From CBDCFV01 sp965203835 (GTDB lineage: Bacteria; Chloroflexota; Dehalococcoidia; Lucifugimonadales; UBA3495): a stretch of 64,000 bases of DNA. The stretch's first letter is position 1. Every line of letters starts with the position of its first letter. The DNA is taken from NCBI GenBank assembly GCA_965203835.1, contig OZ241919.1, forward strand, positions 2,232,001 to 2,296,000, read 5' to 3'. The position numbers were made by a program, and so were the translations under genes. The notes below the pieces were generated by a model that saw only the letters and a program-made list of their open reading frames with translations, searched no databases and was not told the DNA's origin. Below, in pieces: positions 37,379 through 45,307 of the stretch.

Positions 37379-40300
37379 ATGAGAATGAGAATGAGAACGA
37401 GAACCAGACTCATAGCACCAGTGGGTATAGCCTTGGCGCTGGCCTTCAGCATTAGTTGCGTGATTGCCTTCTTAGGGTCCATACCTGTTCAGGCGCATGA
37501 AAACGCCGGAATAGCCCAAGCAACCGACGCAGACTCGCTGGGCAACCTAGTGACCGACGTCAAGGTCCAGGCAATCCCAAATATTCCGAACTATCGAGCG
37601 AAGTGGACCGTCCAATTCACGAACGGCACAATCGCCAACACCGCCCACGGTCATACCGACGAGGCAAATACCGCTCACGTAAACGCCGACCAAGACGATA
37701 ACATCCTGTCGGGCGGGACGAGCGGGGACGTAATCAAGATCGAGTTTGAGGACGACGTACAGTTCCCGTCCGCTTTGATTTCAAACGATATTACGATAGC
37801 CACCAACATGGTCTCCAACTACAACACTGCGGAGGGAGACCCCGGCACCGTAGTGGTCAATCCCTTGAGCGTTGCCATTGACAAGGTGTCGGAGTTTGAT
37901 AGCACAACTCAGCAGACCGATCTGCCGTCGAACGAAACCCTGGTGACATTGAAAATCCCGGACATGGTCGCCTCCACCGACCACCCGGGGGACCAGGGCA
38001 TCGCCGCGGGCGCGACGGTAACAGTGGCGTTCCAGAAGGCCGCCGGGATTAAGAACCCAACCGAAGCGAAGCCGGATGAGGTAAGTACGGCTACGATCCT
38101 AGCCGCAGTGGATGCAAACGGGGACTTCGATGCCTCTACGCTGCCGATGCTCTCCGGCTACAAGGTGCAAGTAGCCACCAGCAACAATGATTCCTTTATA
38201 GCCGCCGTTCCAGGCTACAGGGCGGTAATTCCCAGGCGCCTGTTGCTGAACGACCAGGACGGGCCGCGCGGCAGCACCATCACCATGGTGGGACAGGGAT
38301 TCAAGGACTCCACCACCGCCGTCATCTGGAATGACCGGAACCGGAACGGGGTGAGAGACTCGGGAGAGATCGATCTTAGCCATGCCCTCATTACCGGCAG
38401 CGACGATTTCACCGCCACGATCATCATCAACAATCCGCCCTTCAACTACGAACTGGCTTCCAACGGGATCAACGCGGTGGACGAGCGGAACCGCACCATC
38501 ATTCCGGGACGGCGATACGTACTTGCGATTTCCGGCCCTACTCTCACCGAACAAATACCTCAATACAAGCTGGAGTCCTCCATCCAGGTGACTCCGAATC
38601 AGGCTTCCGTTGGGGACACCTTGCGGGTCACAGCCCAAGACTTCGTTCCTGGCGGCGACATAGACAACGCGCGAATCAGCATAGGCGGAGTGACTGTTAC
38701 CGAGCATGATTCTGTCGTAGTAAGTAATGCGGGCGCCGCGGAATTCAACGTAGTGATACCGGATGGCATCGCCTCGGGCATTCAGAACTTTGTAATAAAA
38801 GACGGTCCCAACGCAGCTTCCGACCCCGCCCACGACATCGTCAACACCAACGGCGCGCGCTTCAACATAGTTATACTCGGTCCACAGTTAAGCGTGACCC
38901 CCAAGCAGGGGCTGGTACCCAACCAGACCGTCACCCTGACAGGCAAAAACTTCTCCACAGGCGGCACAGCCCGAATAAATGCCGATTACACGGAAGGAGG
39001 AGTCCGTTACAGGAGCGAAGTCACCATCAGCGGCGACGGGACGGACCTCGAACCCGGCACGGACAAATTGAACGGAGGCGATGCCATTGAGGTCAGCAAC
39101 GCGGGCAACTGGTCGTCCTCATTCCTACTACCAGTCACCCCTGTCACCACCACTCCGGGTAACCATGAACTGAGCATTACCGACACCGGAGGGCGGAGCG
39201 GCTCGGTGCTTCTGAACATGGCCGAGCGGCGACTGACGCTGACACCCATGTCCGGCAGAGTCGGCACGAGGGTTGACTTCAAGGGGTCGGGCTTCCCGGC
39301 GGACAACCCGGACGAGGGCGCTGACGCCGCGGTTACCGTGGAAATCGTTTACACGCCCCAAGGCTCCACCCCCGAGACCGTGGCGTCCCTCACCCCCGAC
39401 GTTTCGGGCAACATCAGCGGTTGGTTCACCGTACCTTCGGCGACGGGGATACCATCGACCAACGCCGTGCGGGCCATATTTGACGTAGATGGCGTGACGG
39501 TGACCACCAGCACGGTGCACCAAGTGCCGCGGGCCAGGATAACCCTGGACAAAGAAAGCGGACCGGTGGGCGCCGTCGTAACCATTAAAGGTGAAGGGTT
39601 TGAAAGCAACACCAGCGTGAACTGGATCAAATTCAACGCCTTGGACGTCAAGTCCAACTCCGGCCTCTCCACAGACGGTGAGGGCACGTTCGAGACTACC
39701 TTCGTGGTGCCCAGCAGCCACACCGGGGCCAAAGCCGTTACGGTGTCGGTCGGCAAGGCCACGGCTATTGCAACCTTTACGGTGACCCCCGCCCCGATAG
39801 TACCGGGCGCTCCCACTATCACCAGTCCCGCCATCCCGGGGCCCAATTCACTGACCATAGCCTGGGTCGCTCCCGGCAACACCGACAGTGCAGTCATCAC
39901 AGCCTACGACCTGCGCCACATACGCACCGACGCCGACGAGACGGTGGAGACCAACTGGACCGTGGCGGAGGACGTATGGACCGGTTCCGGCGGACTGGAA
40001 TACGTCCTTACCGGCCTGACCGCGGGTACCCAATACGATGTACAGTTGCGGGCGGTCAATTTCATCGGAGAAGGCCCTTGGTCCGCCACCTCCGGCGGAA
40101 CGCCGGCAACATGGGGCGCCACCCGGTCGTATTCCCGGGTTAACGTGACCCCCGAAAGCTCGGTGGTGTTGTCAGTCGCGGCCTCCGGATACGGTGCTTC
40201 CGGTGGTATAGCGGAGACTCTACCAACCGGGTTCAGCTACGTGTCCAGCAGCCTGCCGGAAACCTCCGTCACGGTAACTGGCCAGGAAGTCAGCTTCACG

Positions 40301-40855
40301 CTGACAGGCAATCAAGCCTTTACCTACACAGTTGCCGCTGCCAGCCAAGAGGGATCGTACTCGTTCTCCGGAGTCATCGTGAACTCAAATGGCGCCGAAC
40401 AAACGGTTGGCGGCATCTCCAGCGTAACGGTCCGGAACGCCCCCAGCGTATACACCGCCCGCAACACGGCAGCTACCGTCAGGTTCAACACCCCGACACC
40501 CGTGACGGTCGCATTCAGTGAACCCGTCTCCGGCTTTACAATAGAAGACATTGCCGTGGCGAACGGCGCCGCCAGCAATCTTACCAGCAGGCCTGGCTCC
40601 GCTTTCTACACGTTCGACGTGACGCCAACCTCCGCAGGAACCGTGACCGTGGATATTGCAGCCGGCGCGGCCACAGGCACCGACGGCCACAGCAATGCTG
40701 CGTCCCCACAACTATCGCTGGGAATCCCGTATGACGACGACCACGACGGCAGCATCAGCAAGAGCGAGGCCATAACGGCAGTAATCGACTACTTCGCCAA
40801 CCACATCACAAAAGAGCAGGCCATCGGCATCATCATTCTGTACTTTTCCAGCTGA
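37379..40855 (+). CDS. Secreted IPT/TIG-domain protein with C-terminal dockerin-like module
   Basis: The N-terminus (MRMRMRTRTRLIAPVG then a hydrophobic run to PVQAH) is a signal peptide. Repeated G-x-x-V-T-I-x-G-x-G-F segments (ITMVGQGFKDST, VTLTGKNFSTGG, VDFKGSGFPADN, VTIKGEGFESNT) mark IPT/TIG Ig-like domains from about residue 280 to 800. An FN3 domain follows (about 805-910, SLTIAWVAPGNTDS). Two unnamed beta domains come next. The last 45 residues (YDDDHDGSISKSEAITAVI and ITKEQAIGIIILYF) form an EF-hand/dockerin-like pair as in the protease at 18866. Surface attachment or sorting through this module is inferred. RBS: GGAAG about ten bases upstream. Confidence 0.8.
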   Translation: MRMRMRTRTRLIAPVGIALALAFSISCVIAFLGSIPVQAHENAGIAQATDADSLGNLVTDVKVQAIPNIPNYRAKWTVQFTNGTIANTAHGHTDEANTAHVNADQDDNILSGGTSGDVIKIEFEDDVQFPSALISNDITIATNMVSNYNTAEGDPGTVVVNPLSVAIDKVSEFDSTTQQTDLPSNETLVTLKIPDMVASTDHPGDQGIAAGATVTVAFQKAAGIKNPTEAKPDEVSTATILAAVDANGDFDASTLPMLSGYKVQVATSNNDSFIAAVPGYRAVIPRRLLLNDQDGPRGSTITMVGQGFKDSTTAVIWNDRNRNGVRDSGEIDLSHALITGSDDFTATIIINNPPFNYELASNGINAVDERNRTIIPGRRYVLAISGPTLTEQIPQYKLESSIQVTPNQASVGDTLRVTAQDFVPGGDIDNARISIGGVTVTEHDSVVVSNAGAAEFNVVIPDGIASGIQNFVIKDGPNAASDPAHDIVNTNGARFNIVILGPQLSVTPKQGLVPNQTVTLTGKNFSTGGTARINADYTEGGVRYRSEVTISGDGTDLEPGTDKLNGGDAIEVSNAGNWSSSFLLPVTPVTTTPGNHELSITDTGGRSGSVLLNMAERRLTLTPMSGRVGTRVDFKGSGFPADNPDEGADAAVTVEIVYTPQGSTPETVASLTPDVSGNISGWFTVPSATGIPSTNAVRAIFDVDGVTVTTSTVHQVPRARITLDKESGPVGAVVTIKGEGFESNTSVNWIKFNALDVKSNSGLSTDGEGTFETTFVVPSSHTGAKAVTVSVGKATAIATFTVTPAPIVPGAPTITSPAIPGPNSLTIAWVAPGNTDSAVITAYDLRHIRTDADETVETNWTVAEDVWTGSGGLEYVLTGLTAGTQYDVQLRAVNFIGEGPWSATSGGTPATWGATRSYSRVNVTPESSVVLSVAASGYGASGGIAETLPTGFSYVSSSLPETSVTVTGQEVSFTLTGNQAFTYTVAAASQEGSYSFSGVIVNSNGAEQTVGGISSVTVRNAPSVYTARNTAATVRFNTPTPVTVAFSEPVSGFTIEDIAVANGAASNLTSRPGSAFYTFDVTPTSAGTVTVDIAAGAATGTDGHSNAASPQLSLGIPYDDDHDGSISKSEAITAVIDYFANHITKEQAIGIIILYFSS

Positions 40856-40958
40856 GACTACAGGTGATATCCACCTCAAACCATGCCGTTCCAAAAAAGG
40901 TTGACTTTAGTAACAACCTATTCCGTATCCCTTGCCGGCACAGCCGACATTACCGGGA
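40856..40958. other. Gap with a small coding relic
   Basis: The minus strand near 40885-40920 reads VTKVNLFWNGMV, matching VTKINNFYNGDL on the minus strand near 22600. Both look like remains of one protein family. Confidence 0.35.
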
Positions 40959-41350
40959 TTGAAGTGGACCCCATTGGTTGGACAGGATTAGGCCACAATT
41001 AAGTGGGACTCCAGCACTCCCTCAGATGATACCAAGACCCGTTGGTCTGAACACCTCCTCTCTTTCAACTCCTCTACTACAGGCTTTCCGTAGAAGACCT
41101 CCGCCGGCGTACGGTAGGCCAAGGCCTGGTGCGGCCTCTGGTTGTTGTAGAACCGGAAGTATTCTCCCAGTTCCCGGCGGGCCTCAGTGCCGTTGGCGTA
41201 GGCTTTCAGGTAAACCTCCTCGTACTCCACCGTCCGCCATAGCCGCTCCACGAAGATGTTGTCAGCGTAGCGCCCCTTGCCGTCCATGCTGATCTGCACC
41301 CCGCTGTCTTCCAGCATCCGGGTGAACTCGCGGCTGGTGAACTGGCTGCC

Positions 41351-41376
41351 CCCCGCCTACGCGGGGGCAGGCTCTG
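41351..41376 (-). repeat. AGAGCCTGC palindrome in IS3 orfB, copy 1
   Basis: Read on the minus strand: GACC AG|AGCCTGCCCCCGCGTAGGC followed by GGGGG. It separates NTDQ from GSQF in the transposase. Confidence 0.7.
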
Positions 41377-41449
41377 GTCGGTGTTGAACACTTCCGGCCT
41401 GCCTCGGCCCAATGCCTCAGCCAGCGCCTCGACACAAAAGCCCTCCTCC

Positions 41450-41477
41450 AGAGCCTGCCCCCGACTCTGATCGGGGG
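41450..41477 (+). repeat. AGAGCCTGC palindrome in IS3 orfB, copy 2
   Basis: Plus orientation, after CTCC. AGAGCCTGCCCCCGACT then CTGATCGGGGG. The centre differs from the other two copies, but the CCAG left flank is shared. Its length and position keep the local frame partly open. Confidence 0.7.
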
Positions 41478-41586
41478 GTGTTGGACAACCGCCAAGCCAG
41501 CACGTACCGGCTGTGCCAGCCATCACCGCCACGAAGTACTGGAATCCCTGGGCCATGGTCAGGTAGGTGATGTCCGCCGCCCACAC

Positions 41587-41612
41587 CCCAGCCTACGCGG
41601 GGGCAGGCTCTG
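41587..41612 (-). repeat. AGAGCCTGC palindrome in IS3 orfB, copy 3
   Basis: Minus orientation: CAACCAG, then AGCCTGCCCCCGCGTAGGC, then TGGG. It splits TRPNQ from VWAADITYL. Confidence 0.7.
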
Positions 41613-41976
41613 GTTGGGCCGGGTGATCCTGGCCTCCCACAGCAGGTAGAGATAGACCCGTTGCTCCGGCGCCGGCCGGATGGTGCGAGGCTGCCGGTAG
41701 ATGGCCCGCAGCCCCATGACCCGCATCAGCCGCTGCACCCGCTTTCTGCTTACCGGCTTGGCCTGCCTCTCCAGACAGGCTTTCATCCGCCTGGAACCGT
41801 AAAGGGCGTCTCCAGGTACTGGCGGTCCAGCTCCCGCATCAGGGACAGGTCCTGCTGTGAGGTCTCCTTGGCGCGGTAGTAGAGGCTGGAGCGGCTGACG
41901 CCCAGCAACAGGCACTGCCGCACTATGGACAGGCGCGGGTGTCGCCGGTCCACCAACTCACGCCGCTGTGTCAAGC

Positions 41977-42279
41977 TCATGGACCGGACCTTTCCTCCAA
42001 GAAATCCCGCTCCACCTTGAGCTGGCCGATCTGCTGGTACAGCCGGGCCACCAGGGCGTCGTTGTTCTTGCTCTTCTGACCCTTGCCCTTGCTGGTCCCG
42101 TTGCCATGGTCAAAGATGACGGACGCCCCATCGACCAAGGCCTTCTTCCATGTCTGAATCTGGTTGGGATGGACCTCGAACCTGGCAGCCAGTTCGGCCA
42201 CCGTCTGCTCACCCTTCATCGCCTCCAGTGCAACTTTGGCCTTGAAGGCCGGGCTGTGCTTTCTTCGCTCTCTGGACAT
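41977..42279 (-). CDS. IS3 orfA (HTH_Tnp_1) protein
   Basis: The 100-residue product begins MSRERRKHSPAFKAKVALEA and carries the helix-turn-helix of IS3 orfA (TVAELAARFEVHPNQIQTWK) plus a C-terminal leucine-rich coiled coil (LVARLYQQIGQLKVERDFLE). It would bind the element's ends and, by programmed frameshift, be fused to orfB. It overlaps the orfB start by a few bases. This reading frame is intact although orfB is not. Confidence 0.85.
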   Translation of the reverse strand: MSRERRKHSPAFKAKVALEAMKGEQTVAELAARFEVHPNQIQTWKKALVDGASVIFDHGNGTSKGKGQKSKNNDALVARLYQQIGQLKVERDFLEERSGP

Positions 42280-42339
42280 TTCCCGCTCCTCTTGGACAGC
42301 TGTCGCTGCCCTCAGTTTAGGAGCAAGATTCCCACTTAG

Positions 42340-42560
42340 CTACCTTGTATATTGCAGTTGCCCTGCAAATAGGCCAATTTGTGGGGCAGGTGGGAGGGGC
42401 GCGTCGGTAGCTACCGGGCGAGCCGGGTGACAATCCTGGACTGCGCCGATGGACAGTATGACACCCCTCCCCCCACTGGTCGCTCCGAACGGATACATGG
42501 GCACTGGGCCCGCATCTACAAGTGTGGAGGACGCACAAGTTGGATTCAGGAGGACAGAAC
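42340..42560 (+). ncRNA. Candidate IS110 bridge RNA region (5' non-coding end)
   Basis: IS110-type elements keep a non-coding segment beside the transposase gene that encodes a bridge RNA, upstream of the gene in the IS110 group. This 220-bp segment lies between the IS3 edge and the transposase and has local stems (TTGCAG-TTGCC-CTGCAA, GGTAGCTACC). Its boundaries and its guide loops cannot be set by eye. Confidence 0.35.
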
Positions 42561-43496
42561 ATGATAGTGGCGGGCATTGACGTAGGCAAAGCCAGTCTGG
42601 ACGTTTCTGTTGCTGAGGGTCCTGTCATCCGGTTCGACAACACTGAGAAGGGCATCTCCAAGTTGCTCAAACATCTCGCTGAACAGGATGCCACCGTGGC
42701 GGTGTGCGAGGCCACTGGAGGTTACGAACGGTTGGTGGTGGACCGCTTGCGCGAAACCGGGATACATATACACCTGGCCCAACCGGCCCGGGTGCGAGCT
42801 TTCGCTCGGGCCTGCGGTTACCAAGCGAAAACCGACCCCCGGGATGCCCAGGTTCTGTCCCGTTTCGGCAGCGTGTTCCGGGAGCATGACTCAGGGACAC
42901 CGACTCTGGAACCGGAACTCGAGGAGTTGCGGGACTTACTGCGCCGGCGCCGGCAGCTGGTAGAACAGCGAGTACAGGAGCTGGCGCGAGTCGACAAAGT
43001 GGTGTCGCTGGCCGTTGCCGAATCTACCAACCGCCACATCGCCTGGCTTGAGGCGGAGATTGAGGCGCTGGACCGGGAGTATCAGGAGAAGGTGCAGAGC
43101 TGCCCACCTGTGGCCCAGCGGGCCGCACTCTATCGCACAGTACCGGGTGTTGGCCAATTAACTGCTGCCATACTGGTCGCTCACCTGCCGGAATTGGGCG
43201 TGCTGGACGCCAAAGCCCTCGCTTCCCTGGTGGGCGTCGCTCCCTGGTCCCGGGACAGCGGACAAAAGAAGGGCCAGCGCGCCATTCGAGGTGGCCGCAG
43301 CGTGGTTCGGCGCGCTCTGTACATTTGTTCCTGGTCAGTGATCCGGATGGATGGCCCATTGCGCAACTACTACCAGGGGCTGCGTCAGCGTGGAAAGCCC
43401 GGGAAGGTCGCTCTGGTAGCGGTGATGAGGAAGCTGTTGCTGCATCTGAAGGCCGTGGCCCGGAGGGGCACGCCCTGGGTGCCGGAGATCGCATGA
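42561..43496 (+). CDS. IS110-family transposase (DEDD recombinase)
   Basis: I use the ATG at 42561 with CAGGAGGA seven bases upstream. The protein has 311 residues, slightly short for the family, but both domains are present. The N-terminal RuvC-like DEDD domain has IDVGKASLDV, CEATGGYERLV and KTDPRDAQVL. The C-terminal Transposase_20 domain has YRTVPGVGQLTAAILVAHL, SLVGVAPWSRDSG and GGRSVVRRALYI, which includes the catalytic-Ser region. No frameshift is seen, so it may be active. It lies at the right inner side of the outer repeat at 40959-43575. Confidence 0.88.
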   Translation: MIVAGIDVGKASLDVSVAEGPVIRFDNTEKGISKLLKHLAEQDATVAVCEATGGYERLVVDRLRETGIHIHLAQPARVRAFARACGYQAKTDPRDAQVLSRFGSVFREHDSGTPTLEPELEELRDLLRRRRQLVEQRVQELARVDKVVSLAVAESTNRHIAWLEAEIEALDREYQEKVQSCPPVAQRAALYRTVPGVGQLTAAILVAHLPELGVLDAKALASLVGVAPWSRDSGQKKGQRAIRGGRSVVRRALYICSWSVIRMDGPLRNYYQGLRQRGKPGKVALVAVMRKLLLHLKAVARRGTPWVPEIA

Positions 43497-43587
43497 AATA
43501 ATCTGCCCCATATCCTTGCAACAAACTTGACATCTAACACGGATACTGTCCAGTTTCTTGGGTCCACTTCAGAAAGGAATCCGTGAC

Positions 43588-44811
43588 TTACAATTCATTT
43601 GATTGCCTGAGAATAAATCGGTCCAACATTGGAACGGCAAGAGAATATTTCCCCCATCTGTTCTTATAGACCAGACCAGCATCGCTCAATGTCACTAAGA
43701 GCTGGCTTACTCGGCTACTACTAAAAGGTCGAATTTTGTTCTCTCTCTGAGACTGGTCGACAATTTCTTGAACAGTGAACTCAGTTTCGGAATGTGGCAA
43801 CTGCGCCACTATCGCTAGGATATCACGCTGGCGGTCAGTGGCCCGAGCCCATGTCACCGCGAAGAAATCACCATCAAGCTTATTCATTATTTCTTTAACG
43901 GGGACGGATGGAAGTTTGACCCCCTGCTGGGCATTGACCACCCAAACGTCATACACTTCGCGGCAGACGAACTGAATGAAATAAGGGTATCCCAATGTGA
44001 CCTCATAGATCGTTCTTACAGATTTAGACTGGAATTTTACTGGGCAAGCCGGATCTTCAATCGGTTTCAGTATGGCTTCTCTGCTGCACCTCTTGCTGAG
44101 GCGATCCAACTGAACTACATGGAACATTCTCTCCGCAAACGCTCTAGTCGTGACTAGCTTGGGAAAGAGAGTTGGCAGCCCTGCCAATACCAGCATAAAC
44201 GGAATCCCCTTCCGTTGGATGGACTGGAATACATCCAATAACAAGGATAAGGGAAATTGTCCTTTAGACGGGTTGTCGGAGAGATTTTGAGCCGCATCAT
44301 ACGCAAAGACTATGCCCTTATTGCCGAGTGGCTCAATAACACTCCAAACGACCTCGAAAACCGCCTTCAATTTATCTGAAGATAGCCCTGGCGTTGTTTC
44401 CCAAAGATGTAACAACAGGCCGAAGTCCAAAGTATGGAGAACCTCTTCCAAGGGCGCTAACAAGCCTGCCGACGTCTTCCGGGTTGTTTCGGAAATCGCT
44501 ATTGAGGAAGTGTGCATGGCAATGGCAGTCAACAGCCGCATCGCCAGAGAGCGCTCGCTCACGCCCGTGGCCTCTGAAAGGTCGTTAGTAGCCCACAACC
44601 ATCCCTGTCCAATGGCAAGAGGCTTCAATGATTCGAGGAGCACGGTTTTCCCAATCCCCCCAGGGCCAGTGAGGATAAGGTTGTCCAAGATCGGTCTCTG
44701 AGAGAGCAGTTTGACAAATTCCTGCTTCTCAGCCTCCCGGCCGGCCAGGTAAGGAGGCATCTGTCCAGCACCTGGGCGGAAAGGATTGGTGAAGAGACCG
44801 TTAGATGACAT
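43588..44811 (-). CDS. AAA/STAND-like ATPase with winged-helix C-terminus
   Basis: The 407-residue protein opens with NPFRPGAGQMPPYLAGREAE, a conserved start of a widespread ATP-binding family. It has Walker A (GPGGIGKT, about residues 49-56), a Walker B-like strand (GIVFAYDAAQNL), a sensor-1-like segment (PFMLVLAGLPTL) and a lid with YPYFIQFVCREVYDVW. The last 100 residues (TDRQRDILAIVAQL ... VSQLLVTLSDAGLVYK) form a winged helix, as in Orc1/Cdc6-like or regulator ATPases. Base composition is clearly lower in GC than most neighbours, and an AT-rich operator-like region precedes it, which suggests acquisition. It could be a defence or plasmid-type regulator; no partner gene is certain. Confidence 0.75.
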   Translation of the reverse strand: MSSNGLFTNPFRPGAGQMPPYLAGREAEKQEFVKLLSQRPILDNLILTGPGGIGKTVLLESLKPLAIGQGWLWATNDLSEATGVSERSLAMRLLTAIAMHTSSIAISETTRKTSAGLLAPLEEVLHTLDFGLLLHLWETTPGLSSDKLKAVFEVVWSVIEPLGNKGIVFAYDAAQNLSDNPSKGQFPLSLLLDVFQSIQRKGIPFMLVLAGLPTLFPKLVTTRAFAERMFHVVQLDRLSKRCSREAILKPIEDPACPVKFQSKSVRTIYEVTLGYPYFIQFVCREVYDVWVVNAQQGVKLPSVPVKEIMNKLDGDFFAVTWARATDRQRDILAIVAQLPHSETEFTVQEIVDQSQRENKIRPFSSSRVSQLLVTLSDAGLVYKNRWGKYSLAVPMLDRFILRQSNEL

Positions 44812-44828
44812 AGCAAATGCTCCAACAG

Positions 44829-44872
44829 CATAATATTATGATATAATCTAATTTTATAGTATAACCTAATTT
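44829..44872 (-). promoter_or_regulatory. AT-rich promoter/operator with palindrome and tandem 18-mers
   Basis: Just upstream of the ATPase start lie a perfect 12-bp palindrome (CATAATATTATG, 44829-44840) and two head-to-tail 18-mers, TATGATATAATCTAATTT (44837-44854) and TATAGTATAACCTAATTT (44855-44872), which agree at 15 of 18 positions. They contain -10-like sequences for the minus strand. Autoregulation by the winged-helix ATPase is a reasonable inference. Confidence 0.5.
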
Positions 44873-44904
44873 CATTGCAACGGTGGAGAGCAAGATGCGG
44901 CAAG

Positions 44905-45231
44905 TTAGTCGCACATTGCGGTGAGAAGTGTGGGAGACGAATTCAATAGCATATCCTTCGCTTTTCGTTGTATGTTCCGGCGTTCTTCAGCCGCGTGTGA
45001 AGTTCGCAAGATTCTTTGAACACCGGTAGCGTTCCGTTTAGTTGACCCGTCCGGTAACGACGGTGTGGTGGATTCACACGAAGGCGCGAATGACGGTTGG
45101 TTCAGGGAATTAAGCCACCTAAATTCCAACGCTATCTTGGCTGGACTCCACTCCCGGTTGCCACCCAGTGAACGCTTTAATGCGTCGTTGGAGCCGTAAA
45201 GTCCTTTCCGGTGGGCTTCAAGGTATCCCAC
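44905..45231 (-). CDS. Possible small protein of unknown function
   Basis: A 108-codon frame with a GTG start (MGYLEAHRKGLYGSNDALKR) has a purine-rich AGGAGGGA about nine bases upstream. It runs in the same direction as the ATPase gene and ends 94 bp before it. I recognise no family in it. It could equally be a chance frame in the intergenic stretch 44873-45307. Confidence 0.3.
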   Translation of the reverse strand: MGYLEAHRKGLYGSNDALKRSLGGNREWSPAKIALEFRWLNSLNQPSFAPSCESTTPSLPDGSTKRNATGVQRILRTSHAAEERRNIQRKAKDMLLNSSPTLLTAMCD

Positions 45232-45307
45232 ACACGTCCCTCCTCGATATGGGTTTAGCGCTGCAACCGTGGCTATTCAGGAAGTGGCTACTGACGTTTC
45301 CTCATAA

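Larger units (their letters stand above)
40988..41980 (-). pseudogene. IS3 orfB transposase, broken by small palindrome insertions
   Basis: Minus-strand pieces give a full DDE transposase across changing frames: RHPRLSIVRQCLLLGVSRSS, ALYGSRRMKACLERQ, LMRVMGLRAIYRQPRTI, VWAADITYLTMAQGFQYF, EVFNTDQ, DNIFVERLWRTVEYEEVYL and YNNQRPHQALAYRTPAEVF. Three AGAGCCTGC palindromes sit exactly in conserved positions: before VWAADITYL, within the segment after LSNT, and between FNTDQ and GSQF. The first and third add residues spelled SLPPRR and shift the frame, and a further frameshift near 41815 separates the N-terminal piece. Without the insertions the frame would largely be restored, so these hairpins appear to have invaded a once functional gene. 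Confidence 0.8.
40999..42338 (-). mobile_element. IS3-family insertion sequence, inactivated
   Basis: The element has imperfect terminal repeats: TTAAGTGGGACTCC at 40999 and its inverted partner (TAAGTGGGAATC read from 42338). It carries orfA and a broken orfB on the minus strand. Length about 1.34 kb is normal for the family. Confidence 0.75.
40959..43575. mobile_element. Outer inverted repeat enclosing IS3 and IS110 elements
   Basis: TTGAAGTGGACCCC then TGGACAG at 40959-40985 recurs inverted at 43549-43575: 12 matching bases, seven unmatched, then TGGACAG. The ends look like IS3-family tips. Everything inside is now the IS3 at 40999-42338 and the IS110 at 42340-43540. Either an older element was gutted by insertions, or the IS110 carried or targeted such an end. 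Confidence 0.5.
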
